Of a DNA stretch of 62,297 bases, positions 26,544 to 35,920 are shown piece by piece; position 1 is the first letter of the stretch; the number at the start of each line of letters is the position of its first letter. The notes beneath the pieces were generated by a model. The model saw only the letters and a program-made list of their open reading frames with translations, had not been told where the DNA came from and searched no databases. A program made the translations under genes and the position numbers. Source of the stretch: Lachnospiraceae bacterium (GTDB lineage Bacteria; Bacillota; Clostridia; Lachnospirales; Lachnospiraceae); NCBI GenBank assembly GCA_910575835.1, contig CAJTGB010000027.1:1-62297 (forward strand), in the 5' to 3' direction.

Positions 26544-27247
26544 AGCATCTTCCCCCAGTATCCGGCTAACGCTTTCATGAAGTCTTTCTTCTTCGGCTTA
26601 CTGACATAGACTGTCTCACCGGAAGATAAGGTAATCTCCAGTTTTTCCACCTTCCGGACCAGTCCCATATTCACCAGATATCCGGCATGACAGCGGTAAA
26701 ACCCAAAAGGGCTCAACCTTTGTTCCAGCGCTTTCATGCTCTCATAACTGATCACTTCCCCTTCGTCCGTATGCAGCAGAAGATTCCGCTTATAGGTTTC
26801 GATATAGTGAATCTTATTTACAGCCGCCTTAAATGTTCCCTGATCGTTGGCAATCACGATACAAGGGTTCTTCTTCCTGCATTTCTCAATCCAGCGGTCA
26901 AGCTCCGTTTTCAATCTGATATACTTCATCGGCTTAATAAGATAATTGACCGCCTGATACTGATATCCCTCTAATGCGTACTGTTTCAACGAAGTCAGGA
27001 AGATGATGCCCGCCTCTTCGTCTTTCTCCCGGATACGCTTTGCCGTCTCTAAGCCGTCCATCTGATCCATCTGGATATCCAGGAAAATTAAGTCCGTGGA
27101 TGGATCATAATTTTCAATCAGCTCCAGACCATTTCTGAATACCACCACACGGATCTCCTCACCGCTTTCTTCCTGATACCGCTGTATGTATTGCTTCATT
27201 TCATCCGCAAAATCCTGTTCATCATCACAGAGTGCAATGTTGTACAT
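26540..27247 (-). CDS. LytTR-type response regulator
   Basis: The 235-residue regulator has a receiver domain with the phospho-acceptor Asp in LIFLDIQMDQMDGLE (near residue 57) and Lys in YLIKPMKY, followed by a LytTR DNA-binding domain from about 130 (IHYIETYKRNLLLHT, FYRCHAGYLVNMG). Start 27247 was chosen over an upstream ATG that adds 14 residues. It pairs with the overlapping GHKL kinase. LytTR sites were not searched beyond the nearby promoters. Confidence 0.92.
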   Translation of the reverse strand: MYNIALCDDEQDFADEMKQYIQRYQEESGEEIRVVVFRNGLELIENYDPSTDLIFLDIQMDQMDGLETAKRIREKDEEAGIIFLTSLKQYALEGYQYQAVNYLIKPMKYIRLKTELDRWIEKCRKKNPCIVIANDQGTFKAAVNKIHYIETYKRNLLLHTDEGEVISYESMKALEQRLSPFGFYRCHAGYLVNMGLVRKVEKLEITLSSGETVYVSKPKKKDFMKALAGYWGKML

Positions 27248-27326
27248 GATGCTCACCTCATCAAGATTTCTTCTGTTTTTCCAAAACAATTATAGCGCAA
27301 TCATCCCTATTTGTCATTGGATAGTT

Positions 27327-28598
27327 TTATCTTGCAGCTATTTGATATCTTTGATATTTTCTCTTTCCGATCCAGAATAATATTATGACAGCAATTCCAT
27401 ATATAAGCGGAGAAATCTGAAAATTTGTCAAATATCGTCCAAAAACAGACACTAGTCTGTCATCCCATAACTGAAATTTTATCAATAAATTTGTTGGGAG
27501 CAAATCATATATTTGAGACGGTATTCTCCATTGATATGGTATGTCGATCATCATAGTCAGGATCATAATTCCAACCGGAACAGCCATAACCGCTGCGCTG
27601 TTCTTTATCATTTCCGACAGTACCATTACAGCAACACTATACAATACAGAAATGATCAACAATACACCAAACAAGATAATTATGGACTCTCCAATACTAA
27701 CCTTCCATGAAGACAACGGATATATAAGCTGTAAAGCCGCATCATATCCATCCGCACCGTAGACAAAAATACTTGAGATCACTGTTACCCCTAAAATAAG
27801 GCTTGCTGTAATTACACCAAAGGTTGCTCCTGCTAATATCTTTGCCAGATATAGATGTTTTTTTCCATATTGACTGCATAAAATAATCGCATCTGTTTTA
27901 CGCAAATGTTCTATAGAAAACATATTAGAAAGGCATATTGCGATCATCAAAAATATCATATAATTAACCGTATATGCATACGTCCATATATTCCCCCAGC
28001 CTTCTGCATATTCATAAGTAAATGGTGTTTTAATCTGTGCAGATTTTTCTTCCCAAAAATTCAGTTCCTCTTCCGTAAGCATCTGATCCGTGCGGTTCTG
28101 CGAGATCACCATTGCTCTTTCGTCATACAGCTCTTCCTCACTTGTACCTAAAATCTCGTTTTCTACAACATTACACATAAACGAATAAATCGGTTCATAT
28201 TCATTAATAAAACTTTGAGGATCTAACTGTTCTGCATATACTTTCCTTTCTCCGTTTTCTTCTGTACTCTCTGTTATAACTCCCACCGTACCGTTCGTCC
28301 TGTCATTAATAATAACTCTCCCCTCATTCTCGATTCCCTCAGGATAGGAATCCGCCATCTCCTGAAGCAGCGTATCGTCGATCACTCTTCCTTTGAGATT
28401 TCTTGCATATTCTCTGTTTATTTTCATAGCTTCGTAACCACTGATCGAGACGTCGCCGACATAGACCGACGAAGACAGCAGATCAGCAAAACTCAAAAAT
28501 ATGCATAGCAAAATTATAACTCCTCCGATCATCCACGTGATCTTTCGATCCACAATTTTCTTTAATTCAAAGAAATATAATGTTCTTATCTGTTTCAT
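27327..28598 (-). CDS. ABC-2 type permease
   Basis: The 423-residue membrane protein has one N-terminal helix (WMIGGVIILLCIFLSFA), a long outside domain to about residue 200, and five more helices. It is the membrane half of an ABC exporter with the ATPase just upstream: stop and start are one base apart. GAGGAG precedes ATG 28598. The operon begins with a sigma factor, so export is probably induced by an outside signal. The substrate is unknown. Confidence 0.85.
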   Translation of the reverse strand: MKQIRTLYFFELKKIVDRKITWMIGGVIILLCIFLSFADLLSSSVYVGDVSISGYEAMKINREYARNLKGRVIDDTLLQEMADSYPEGIENEGRVIINDRTNGTVGVITESTEENGERKVYAEQLDPQSFINEYEPIYSFMCNVVENEILGTSEEELYDERAMVISQNRTDQMLTEEELNFWEEKSAQIKTPFTYEYAEGWGNIWTYAYTVNYMIFLMIAICLSNMFSIEHLRKTDAIILCSQYGKKHLYLAKILAGATFGVITASLILGVTVISSIFVYGADGYDAALQLIYPLSSWKVSIGESIIILFGVLLIISVLYSVAVMVLSEMIKNSAAVMAVPVGIMILTMMIDIPYQWRIPSQIYDLLPTNLLIKFQLWDDRLVSVFGRYLTNFQISPLIYGIAVIILFWIGKRKYQRYQIAAR

Positions 28599-28599
28599 C

Positions 28600-29295
28600 T
28601 TACTCCTCCTCAAATCGTTTCAAATAAAATTCTTCCAGATCGCCCAACTGTTCCTGCCATCTCCCCTGATAGATCATTTTTCCGTCTTTCATCATTAATA
28701 TGTTATCTGCAATATGTTCGACGTCTGAAACGATGTGTGTTGACAAAATAACAATACTGTCTTTCGCAATTTCTGCAATAATATTTCTAAAACGAACACG
28801 CTCTTTGGGATCGAGTCCCGCGGTCGGCTCATCCAAAATAAGAAGCTTCGGATCATTTAATAACATCTGAGCGATCCCTAATCTCTGTTTCATTCCTCCT
28901 GAATATGTCTTGATTTTTTTATGTACGTCTCCTTGTAAAGATACCAATTCCAAAAGTTCATTTGCCCTACGCTTAGCCTGCGTTTTTATCAAGCCCTTCA
29001 AAGCTGCCATGTACATTAAAAAATCCATTCCTGAAAAATCCGGATAATATCCAAAATCCTGCGGTAAATATCCCAGTTTAGACCGGTATAGTTCTGTAGA
29101 AACATCTATGCCGTCAAACATTACCGTCCCACTATCTGGTTTTAATACTCCACAGATCATCCTCATCAACGTCGTTTTCCCCGCGCCGTTTGCCCCTAGC
29201 AAACCATGCACTCCTTCTCCTAATTTGAGAGATACCCGATCTACCGCTATCTTGTTACGGTACTGCTTTGTCAAACGATCTAAGCTCAATTCCAT
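28600..29295 (-). CDS. ABC transporter ATP-binding protein
   Basis: The 231-residue ATPase shows Walker A GANGAGKTT near 37, signature YSGGMKQRLGIAQML near 131 and Walker B LLILDEPTAGLDP. It is the CcmA/NatA-like class that pairs with ABC-2 permeases. Start 29295 has a GGAGG site inside the end of the upstream gene; an upstream in-frame start would add 27 unrelated residues. It overlaps the upstream membrane gene by ten bases. Confidence 0.9.
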   Translation of the reverse strand: MELSLDRLTKQYRNKIAVDRVSLKLGEGVHGLLGANGAGKTTLMRMICGVLKPDSGTVMFDGIDVSTELYRSKLGYLPQDFGYYPDFSGMDFLMYMAALKGLIKTQAKRRANELLELVSLQGDVHKKIKTYSGGMKQRLGIAQMLLNDPKLLILDEPTAGLDPKERVRFRNIIAEIAKDSIVILSTHIVSDVEHIADNILMMKDGKMIYQGRWQEQLGDLEEFYLKRFEEE

Positions 29296-29996
29296 GCCAA
29301 TTCCTCCACTTGTTTTAGATTTCTTTTCGCTTCTTTTATGATGATTGCAACAGATATAATTAACACGACCAACCAAATCACAGAATATTTCATTTCATAT
29401 ACGATCGGAAAAATGTTCTGGATAAAGAGATTCATTCCGCTAATCCCGATTGCTGTTCCCATACACCAATACATAGATTCTCTGCCCTGTATCTTCCTGG
29501 TTCCCCACAGGCCGATTGCCGATGTAAGCACATAAGGTACTAATAAATATAATCCAGTCTGAAACACTGACACCGCATTATAAATAGTGCAGATGGGAAT
29601 TAATAACATCATTAAGATCAAATGAACCATACCCAATATCATCATCCGTGCCAGTAAAACACTCTTCAGTGAAAAACGAGCGCTCATCTCCAGCTCAGCC
29701 ATCAAATAAACTTCTGAACGCACATGCTCTGTGATCGCCGTCAATGCTATGAACGGAATCAACGCTGATATTACCCATAATATATCTTGTTCTAAAAAAC
29801 ATCCGCCAAGAATTGCAATCCCCAGTATGATCCCAAAAGTTCCCCAGACATATTTGGGGATATAGGTAATCTGTACTCTTAAAAATGCCAGATTACTGAT
29901 CTTTGATTGCGGGATTCTATTTAAAAATTCTCTTTTTCGTGTTGGCGAAGGTGCTGCAAAAGCCTCGCACAACTCTTTTTTTAAATCCTGTTTCAC
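29286..29996 (-). CDS. Six-helix membrane protein of the sigma/ABC operon
   Basis: The 236-residue protein has six hydrophobic helices after a charged 45-residue start. It starts with GTG, overlapping the sigma factor stop as GTGA. The position right after an ECF-type sigma gene suggests an anti-sigma factor or an ABC-2 permease subunit; the absence of a zinc-binding anti-sigma motif and the helix count favour the latter. It is not recognised beyond this. Confidence 0.7.
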   Translation of the reverse strand: MKQDLKKELCEAFAAPSPTRKREFLNRIPQSKISNLAFLRVQITYIPKYVWGTFGIILGIAILGGCFLEQDILWVISALIPFIALTAITEHVRSEVYLMAELEMSARFSLKSVLLARMMILGMVHLILMMLLIPICTIYNAVSVFQTGLYLLVPYVLTSAIGLWGTRKIQGRESMYWCMGTAIGISGMNLFIQNIFPIVYEMKYSVIWLVVLIISVAIIIKEAKRNLKQVEELAWN

Positions 29997-30445
29997 CTGA
30001 AATCCTCCCTTCTAAGCATATCTTGAAGCTGTTTTAACGCTTTTGTCGTTTTACGGTACAATGAAAATCTTGATACCTTCAATATCCCGCAAATAACCGA
30101 TACAGGCACTTCATTCACATACCGCAAAAGCAGTATTTCCTGCTCTTCTCTCGTCAGTCTATGCAATGCGTCTCTTATAACAATACTTGTAAGTATTTCA
30201 TTCTCTTTATCTTCTGACCATAATTCTTCTGTTAAAGGATCCTCCGTTTTACTGCGATATATGTCAACACACAAATTATGCGCTATCGTATAAAGATACC
30301 GTAATTTCTTTCCCTTTTCATAATAAGTATTGCTCTCTAAAAAGCGAAGAAAAGTTTCTTGCGTAATATCCTCCGCCAACTGCTGATTACTTAGCTTAAA
30401 ATAACAATAACGGTATATTTTGTCATACTGTTCTTCTATGTCCAT
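29993..30445 (-). CDS. ECF-type RNA polymerase sigma factor
   Basis: The 150-residue protein has region 2 (MDIEEQYDKIYRYCYFKL, QLAEDITQETFLRFLE) and region 4 (LTREEQEILLLRYVNEVPVS, VSRFSLYRKTTKALKQL). A GGAGG site precedes the ATG. It heads a four-gene operon with a membrane protein and an ABC exporter, all overlapping or abutting, so it probably switches on its own exporter in response to envelope stress or a peptide. No classical anti-sigma gene is seen. Confidence 0.9.
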   Translation of the reverse strand: MDIEEQYDKIYRYCYFKLSNQQLAEDITQETFLRFLESNTYYEKGKKLRYLYTIAHNLCVDIYRSKTEDPLTEELWSEDKENEILTSIVIRDALHRLTREEQEILLLRYVNEVPVSVICGILKVSRFSLYRKTTKALKQLQDMLRREDFR

Positions 30446-30533
30446 GGATCAAGAGACCTCCTTCACTCTGATTAACGCATTATATCACCAAAATGTGCGG
30501 TATGATCTAAATATTTTGAAATAAATATCACAA

Positions 30534-30565
30534 AAGGCAGGAACCTTTTTCTTGATTCCTGCCTT
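30534..30565 (-). terminator. Terminator of the DUF3267 gene
   Basis: AAGGCAGGAA pairs with TTCCTGCCTT around a 12-base loop; TTTTG follows on the minus strand. It separates the DUF3267 gene from the sigma operon. Confidence 0.8.
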
Positions 30566-30603
30566 GGTACGCCGTTCTTTGTATACAACGGTTATTCAAA
30601 ATT

Positions 30604-31233
30604 CTATTTCTCAAAAACAACAAAGCCACATTCATAAGGATGATCGCAGTACACACTTTCTTTCTTATCCGTGCGGTATAACAAGATTTTCAGTATGATC
30701 AGAAAATCTCCGCCGCCTGACAGAAGCATGATTTCCGCCAGGAAAAGCAGCAATAATTGATCTGTTATCACTGCAGCTACCGCAGCTGCGAATCCTAAAA
30801 TTAGTGTAGGCATAGCCGCTCCGAACAGATATTGCCACTTTTTCAACGGTTCTGAGCACGTGCAGTATGGAGTAAAACTGCTCCGAATGAATCCAAAATC
30901 AATCGAATGAAAATGATCTTTTGCAAAAATCCCCCAAGTGATTCCATGTATTAACTCATGCAGTACAATCAGAACAAGAATAAGCAGATATGCTGCTGCG
31001 ACAATTCCGATAGAGATTCCGTCTATATCCAAACCATTCACATAATAGTATACCCCAAATGCCAAAACCATAAATGGCAGCATACTCAAAGGCCCCTGAA
31101 AATTCGCCTGTTGTATATCAATAATCATATTCTTTATTTGATATCCTTTTTGCTGCATTTCAGCGTTTAATTTTTCAAAGTGATCTTTACGCTTCAATTC
31201 TTTATCTGTTAATTTTCTTTTATCTTTTTCCAT
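30604..31233 (-). CDS. DUF3267 membrane protein with zinc protease motif
   Basis: The 209-residue protein has four hydrophobic helices and the motif LHELIHGITWG near residue 93, the HExxH signature of membrane metalloproteases. DUF3267 members are thought to be related to site-2 proteases but activity is not proven. The second in-frame start (31233) has GGAGG nine bases before it; the TTG at 31239 is too close. It lies upstream of the sigma operon, behind a terminator, so it is a separate transcript. Confidence 0.83.
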   Translation of the reverse strand: MEKDKRKLTDKELKRKDHFEKLNAEMQQKGYQIKNMIIDIQQANFQGPLSMLPFMVLAFGVYYYVNGLDIDGISIGIVAAAYLLILVLIVLHELIHGITWGIFAKDHFHSIDFGFIRSSFTPYCTCSEPLKKWQYLFGAAMPTLILGFAAAVAAVITDQLLLLFLAEIMLLSGGGDFLIILKILLYRTDKKESVYCDHPYECGFVVFEK

Positions 31234-31355
31234 CCCCAATTTCCTCCAAAATCCGATTCTGTATCATACTCCGTACATTCTACACCCACAATGCCGTTCT
31301 TATTATATCGCAATTAAGCCTATTTGACATTGTACAGTTTCATTATTTCATCAGC

Positions 31356-32163
31356 TTATTTCATCAGTCCTTTTTTCTTAGCGTAATCACAAATAAAGGA
31401 TACAAATGCCAATATCAGCAGCATAAACACAGACAGCACATCCCATACATCAAGAACAGGCTCTTCTATCATCTTTGATAGTATTACATTGACAATAATC
31501 ATTAATGGAATAGCAGATAAAAAAGTTGTTCCTAAAGCGGCTAACTTCCTTTCAATACACTTAAACACTGCAACTATTATCCACAAGAATATGATTGAAA
31601 CCACCGCCATCACTGCACCAACTGAAAATACTTCTTTCGCTTTTAATAAACCGCCTAATAAGAACAGATAGGGGACGATAAAAACACTTAATGATATTAA
31701 ACTTACGATAAACCCTTTTTTCCCCCAAAAAATACTTGGAAAAGAAATTATCCATGCGAATACAATAGAACTGACCGGAATTAATGACCATGTTAAATTG
31801 CCGGATATTGCAATATCGCAAATAAGGCATACCATAATCCCTATCAATAGTGTTGCTGAAAAAAGAATTGAAATAATGACATGCTTTGTCATGTTATTTT
31901 TGTCTTTCTTTTTTAATGCAATCAAATTTTCATCTGCCTTTTTTTCATAACTTTCCATGTCTATTTCCTCCCCGCTTAACAACTCGTTTACTGTAATTCC
32001 CAGTATTTCGCAAAGTTCTAACATTATAGATGAATCGGGCATACTTTTTATTTTTCTCGATTAGCCTCTTTGATATATTCAGTACATCTTCACTTGATGC
32101 AATAATATCATTATATACTTTGCTAAAGTCTATGACAAGATATCTTGGTACATTGTTTTTCAA
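31356..32163 (-). pseudogene. XRE regulator with membrane helices, DNA-binding half decayed
   Basis: The frame from 32042 to 31356 reads MPDSSIMLELCEILGITVNE, the second half of an HTH_3 domain, then seven membrane helices, the layout of clostridial membrane-tied XRE proteins. The first half of the HTH is missing from this frame. Remnants (NVPRYLVIDFSKVYND, LNISKRLIEK) appear in another frame up to 32163. The recognition helix and the frame are therefore damaged. The membrane part might still be made from ATG 32042. A full relative sits at 20.5 kb. Confidence 0.7.
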
Positions 32164-32184
32164 AATGACAGCTCTTCCATGTTC

Positions 32185-32442
32185 CTACTCCTGATGGGTA
32201 TGGCCAGACAATATTAAATCTGCATGTTTATATTCATTAATATTAGACGGCTGATGATCTAAAACGACAATAGGCAGGCAATCAGATATTTCTTCCAGCT
32301 TATATGAAATATCACTCCGATTCTCTCCCTGATTCCCTATAAGAGAAGAATCCTTCCTCCCAACCAATACAGCCTTATCATCAATCGTGATTGCTTCATC
32401 TTCCAGAATAGTTATATTGGCAGAGATAATAAGATTTTTCAT
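32185..32442 (-). pseudogene. Fragment of a metallophosphoesterase
   Basis: The 85-residue frame ends with IVVLDHQPSNINEYKHADL and LILSGHTHQE, matching the last catalytic motifs (DHQP, GHTH) of the intact membrane phosphoesterase at 4.9-6.1 kb. The metal-site motifs before them are absent and the end is cut after the GHTH. It is a remnant flanked by other broken genes. Confidence 0.75.
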
Positions 32443-32478
32443 ATCCTAAATGCAAGTCCGAAAACATTGCTATTTTAA

Positions 32479-32796
32479 ATGTGCTATTCCGAGGAAGATT
32501 GTAATAACTTGATTCTAATTTCAATCATGCGGGAATTTGGCTTTTCAATTCGGGAAGTAAAAGAGGTCATGGAACGATATACTGTGACAAATCCCACTGA
32601 CGATTTAGTACATGAAGCAAGAGACTTTTTTAAGGACAAAATCATATATTTAGAGGAAAAGATTCAAGAATATCAGGACTTAATTCAAATCATCAATACA
32701 TTACCTATACTTTCTGAAAATCCGTTGGACTGGAATGACAAAAAGGAACGGACGATGATATTAGCCTCCCATTTATATGAAAAAGTTAGAGAATAA
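32479..32796 (+). pseudogene. MerR family regulator, first helix missing
   Basis: The 105-residue frame begins at YSEEDCNNLILISIMREFGF, which matches the middle of a MerR winged-helix domain, and goes on into the coiled dimer helix (FKDKIIYLEEKIQEYQDLIQ). The first 35-40 residues, with the DNA-recognition helix, are not found upstream in any frame; a phosphoesterase fragment lies there instead. It cannot bind DNA normally. Confidence 0.7.
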
Positions 32797-32867
32797 GTAT
32801 TTGATATATTTATCTTGGGTGTACCGGTAGTAAAAGTCGTGCAGGTCGATGATAGTCATTGTATATA

Positions 32868-32913
32868 CCTCCATATCGTTTTTGCGGTCAGGTTACAGGA
32901 AACGATATGGAGG
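32868..32913. repeat. Perfect 14-bp inverted repeat
   Basis: CCTCCATATCGTTT (32868-32881) and AAACGATATGGAGG (32900-32913) are exact inverted copies around 18 bases. It could be an operator, a transcript hairpin or an end scar of a lost element; there is no T run. It lies in gene-poor DNA among broken genes. Confidence 0.65.
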
Positions 32914-33054
32914 GCGACGGGGAGCGACACCCGTGTGAATAATCACCTTGCTAAAACAGCAGTCTCTTACATTGCCAGTTTCAGCGAAGAAATAAATTAG
33001 CTATATCAATTTTTAGAAATCTCTTTTTTTATGTTTCATATATTCACTTAAATC

Positions 33055-34425
33055 TTACTCTTGTTTTTCAATATGAAGCTGTGCTTCTGCCAGTTCCCCA
33101 TGAAGCTGTAATGCCATAAAAATTGTGATAATGCCTGAAATCACATCTGCAATCGGCTGTGCATAAAGTATTCCATTGATTCCCCAAACATTCGGGAGAA
33201 GCAAAATCACTGGGACAAAACAAATTCCCTGCCTGCAAGCCCCAAGTATAAAGCCTTTTACCCCTTTACCAAGTGCAAGGAACAAAGAAGAATATACCGT
33301 ATAAAAGCCAAACAGAAAGAATGAAAATCCATTTGCCAAAAGGGATTTCTGCCCTACTGCAATCATTTCCATATTTCCATTTGCAAACTTAGAAATTATC
33401 TGTACAGAAAACAGAGCCATTAGCAAACCCACTATTACACAGAAAACCGTTGACCACAAAATAGAGGTTCTAATTGCCTCCCTCAAACGCTGGAACTTCT
33501 TTGCCCCATAGCTGAATCCTGCAATCGGCTGAAATCCTTTCAGGAAGCCAAATACCACTAAAGTTCCCATAGATGTAACCCTTGTGACTGCCCCCATCCC
33601 GGCAATGGCAGCATCTCCATATCCATTTGCCGCCCGGTTAATGAGCGCTATGGAAAAACTGGTAAGAAGCTGGAAGGTAAGTGTTGGAACTCCAATTTTC
33701 AAAACTTCCATATATATCTGCCTGGAAGGTTTAAAATCTTTTATACTGAATGAAAATGCACTCTTTTTACGAAGTGCATAAGTTAAGTACACAAGCGTGG
33801 AAACAAATTGAGAAATGGCAGTGGCAATCGCAGCTCCCGCTACCCCCATATCAAACACATAAATAAAAACCGGATCTAAGCCAATATTTAATACAGCTCC
33901 TAACAATAAGGCGCACATGGTTGTTTTCGCTGCCCCTTCACTTGCCACAATATTATTCATTGTCACATTAAAAACATTAAAGATACAGGAAACTGCATAT
34001 ATCCTTGCATAAAGCAAAGCATAAGGCATAATGGTATTTGTTGCCCCAAGCATGGTTAAAATCGGTTTCATAAAAACAGCAGCCAAAATAATAATAACCG
34101 CACCAATCATAACGCTGCTGTATACTGCCGTACTCGCCACCTTATTCGCAGTACCTCTGTCTCCACGGCCTAACAGCCTTGAAAGATAAGATGCCGCACC
34201 ATTGCCAAACATCAACCCCAGTCCTACTACTACCTGTCCTAACGGAAACACAATCGAAATCGCACCCATAGGGCTTTCTCCCAGACCTCCCACGAAATAC
34301 GCATCTACCAGATTATAAAGGGCATTGATCAGCATACCAATCATAATCGGTACACCAAGAGCCACAAGAGCTGTGGGGACTGGCGCACTCCCTAATAGTT
34401 CCATTTTATTGTTACGTTCATTCAT
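33055..34425 (-). CDS. MATE family efflux transporter
   Basis: The 456-residue protein has twelve hydrophobic helices and the family start MELLGSAPVPTALVALGVPI. MATE pumps expel cationic drugs or metabolites using sodium or proton flow. Start 34425 has AAAGGAG ahead. It diverges from a PadR regulator gene and three copies of one palindrome lie between the two, so PadR probably represses both. The drug range cannot be read from the sequence. Confidence 0.93.
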   Translation of the reverse strand: MNERNNKMELLGSAPVPTALVALGVPIMIGMLINALYNLVDAYFVGGLGESPMGAISIVFPLGQVVVGLGLMFGNGAASYLSRLLGRGDRGTANKVASTAVYSSVMIGAVIIILAAVFMKPILTMLGATNTIMPYALLYARIYAVSCIFNVFNVTMNNIVASEGAAKTTMCALLLGAVLNIGLDPVFIYVFDMGVAGAAIATAISQFVSTLVYLTYALRKKSAFSFSIKDFKPSRQIYMEVLKIGVPTLTFQLLTSFSIALINRAANGYGDAAIAGMGAVTRVTSMGTLVVFGFLKGFQPIAGFSYGAKKFQRLREAIRTSILWSTVFCVIVGLLMALFSVQIISKFANGNMEMIAVGQKSLLANGFSFFLFGFYTVYSSLFLALGKGVKGFILGACRQGICFVPVILLLPNVWGINGILYAQPIADVISGIITIFMALQLHGELAEAQLHIEKQE

Positions 34426-34468
34426 TTCTAAATGCTCCTTTCTCTCGACAATCAATATTATTTACAGT

Positions 34469-34483
34469 AGTATAATTTATACT
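34469..34483. promoter_or_regulatory. PadR operator candidate 1
   Basis: AGTATAATTTATACT is a 15-base palindrome, near the MATE start. It shares the ACTATAAWTTATAGT pattern with two further copies. Confidence 0.6.
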
Positions 34484-34503
34484 ATTTACGCAAAAGAAAA
34501 TAT

Positions 34504-34518
34504 ACTATAATTTATAGT
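34504..34518. promoter_or_regulatory. PadR operator candidate 2
   Basis: ACTATAATTTATAGT, palindromic except at its centre, lies 35 bases from the first copy. Confidence 0.65.
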
Positions 34519-34580
34519 AGTTGTCAAGAGAGTAATGATATTTTCTTTTCTGTTTCTTGACAGCAGCTATAAAATCCATT

Positions 34581-34595
34581 ACTATAAATTACAGT
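34581..34595. promoter_or_regulatory. PadR operator candidate 3
   Basis: ACTATAAATTACAGT has the same pattern and lies about 38 bases before the padR start, where it could give self-control. Confidence 0.65.
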
Positions 34596-34632
34596 GTAAT
34601 ACATATAAATTCAGAGAGAAAGGCTGGTCACA

Positions 34633-35172
34633 ATGGCTACGATTGATTTAATTGTATTGGGAATGTTAAAAAAAGAGCCTATGGGCGCTTATGATATTCA
34701 AAAGCTGGTGGAATACCGCAATATATCCAAATGGGTAAAAATAAGCACCCCGTCTATCTACAAAAAGGCACTCCAGTTAGAAGAAAAGGGATTTATCAAA
34801 GGAACGATTGTAAAGGAAGGGAAAATGCCAGAAAAGGCAGTTTATTCCCTTACCGATGCCGGAAGTAAGGAATTTGAAAGACTCATGCAGGAAATCGCTG
34901 CTAAACCTATCCATATTTTTTTAGACTTTAATGCTGTGATTGTCAACTTAGACAGTTTACCTCCAGCAATCCAGCAATCTTGTGTAAATAACATTGAAAA
35001 GAACATCAAAACACTGAAAACTTATTTAGAGGAAAACATCCTTGAAAAAGAAAATATTCCGGAAATTCCCGAAACAGGCATTGCAGTTTTACAGCAACAA
35101 TATGTTTTAGTGGAAGCAATCGAAAAATGGATTGCTTCTCTGAAAAAACACTTTCCATCAAATAATGAATAG
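34633..35172 (+). CDS. PadR family transcriptional regulator
   Basis: The 179-residue regulator has an N-terminal winged helix (IVLGMLKKEPMGAYDIQKLV, then SIYKKALQLEEKGFI) and a helical C-terminal dimer domain (Vir_act_alpha_C type). PadR proteins often repress a neighbouring efflux pump and let go when they bind the drug. It faces away from the MATE gene with three shared palindromes between. GAAAGG precedes the ATG. Confidence 0.9.
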   Translation: MATIDLIVLGMLKKEPMGAYDIQKLVEYRNISKWVKISTPSIYKKALQLEEKGFIKGTIVKEGKMPEKAVYSLTDAGSKEFERLMQEIAAKPIHIFLDFNAVIVNLDSLPPAIQQSCVNNIEKNIKTLKTYLEENILEKENIPEIPETGIAVLQQQYVLVEAIEKWIASLKKHFPSNNE

Positions 35173-35232
35173 ATAATTTCCAATAATAATCCACTGCTTT
35201 ATTTAAAAGAAAGGCAGCAATCTGTTTTCACA

Positions 35233-35490
35233 TCACAGACTGCTGCTTAAATTTTTGTTGAACCGATAGCCAATACCCCATACGGTCTGTATGTAAAGCG
35301 GCTTGCCCGGATTGTCCTCTATTTTCTCTCTAATGTGGCGGATATGGCTCATGACAATATTGTAATCGCCGGAATACGGCTCCTGCCAGACAATATCATA
35401 AATCTGCTCTTTGTTGAATATTCTGCCCGGATTCTTTGCCAATAGACACAATATATCAAACTCTCTATTAGTAAGTCTCTGAACATACAT
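35233..35490 (-). pseudogene. OmpR-type response regulator, DNA-binding half only
   Basis: The 85-residue frame is a complete winged-helix output domain (LTNREFDILCLLAKNPGRIF, then VMSHIRHIREKIEDNPGKPL, TVWGIGYRF). No receiver domain is found upstream. The normal partner of about 120 residues with the phospho-Asp is gone. It could still bind DNA if made, since AAGGAAGG lies close to the ATG, but it is best read as a remnant. Confidence 0.7.
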
Positions 35491-35553
35491 CCTTCCTTAT
35501 TCCCGCCGACAAAAAGCAAGTTACTAGGTAGACAAAAATCTACCTTGGAGTTA

Positions 35554-35916
35554 CTATTTTCCCAAATAGGCTATAGCATCAACTTGAAATAGCAATCTAT
35601 TATTTTGATCTGCAAATTCGGTTTGAATCGACTTGCGTACAGGGTATTTTCCGTTAAATCTTTCTTTAATAACCTTTTCCATTATCGGAATATCATAGAT
35701 ATTTTTAAATAAACAATTCATCTGTACTACATTTTCAAGAGTCATACCCACCAATGCCAACCTTTCTTCCATTTCATCAAAAGCTCCATTAATCTGCTGC
35801 TCAATAGCACCATCCACATTACGGACACAATAATTCAAAAAGCAAAAGTCTCCAGCTTTAATAATACCTGAATGTGCCCAAGCTTCATTAATATCGTATC
35901 TTTCTATTTCTTTCAT
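35554..35916 (-). CDS. RidA/YjgF family protein
   Basis: The 120-residue protein belongs to the Rid group, which often removes reactive enamines and imines made by amino-acid enzymes. Family features are HSGIIKAGDFCFLNYCV near the start and NVVQMNCLFKNIYDIPIMEK in the middle. The late Arg of the active site is seen as VRKSIQTEF near residue 93. GGAG lies before the ATG. It abuts the broken YcaQ-like gene on the same strand. It may be a Rid subgroup rather than true RidA. Confidence 0.82.
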   Translation of the reverse strand: MKEIERYDINEAWAHSGIIKAGDFCFLNYCVRNVDGAIEQQINGAFDEMEERLALVGMTLENVVQMNCLFKNIYDIPIMEKVIKERFNGKYPVRKSIQTEFADQNNRLLFQVDAIAYLGK

Positions 35917-35920
35917 TTTA

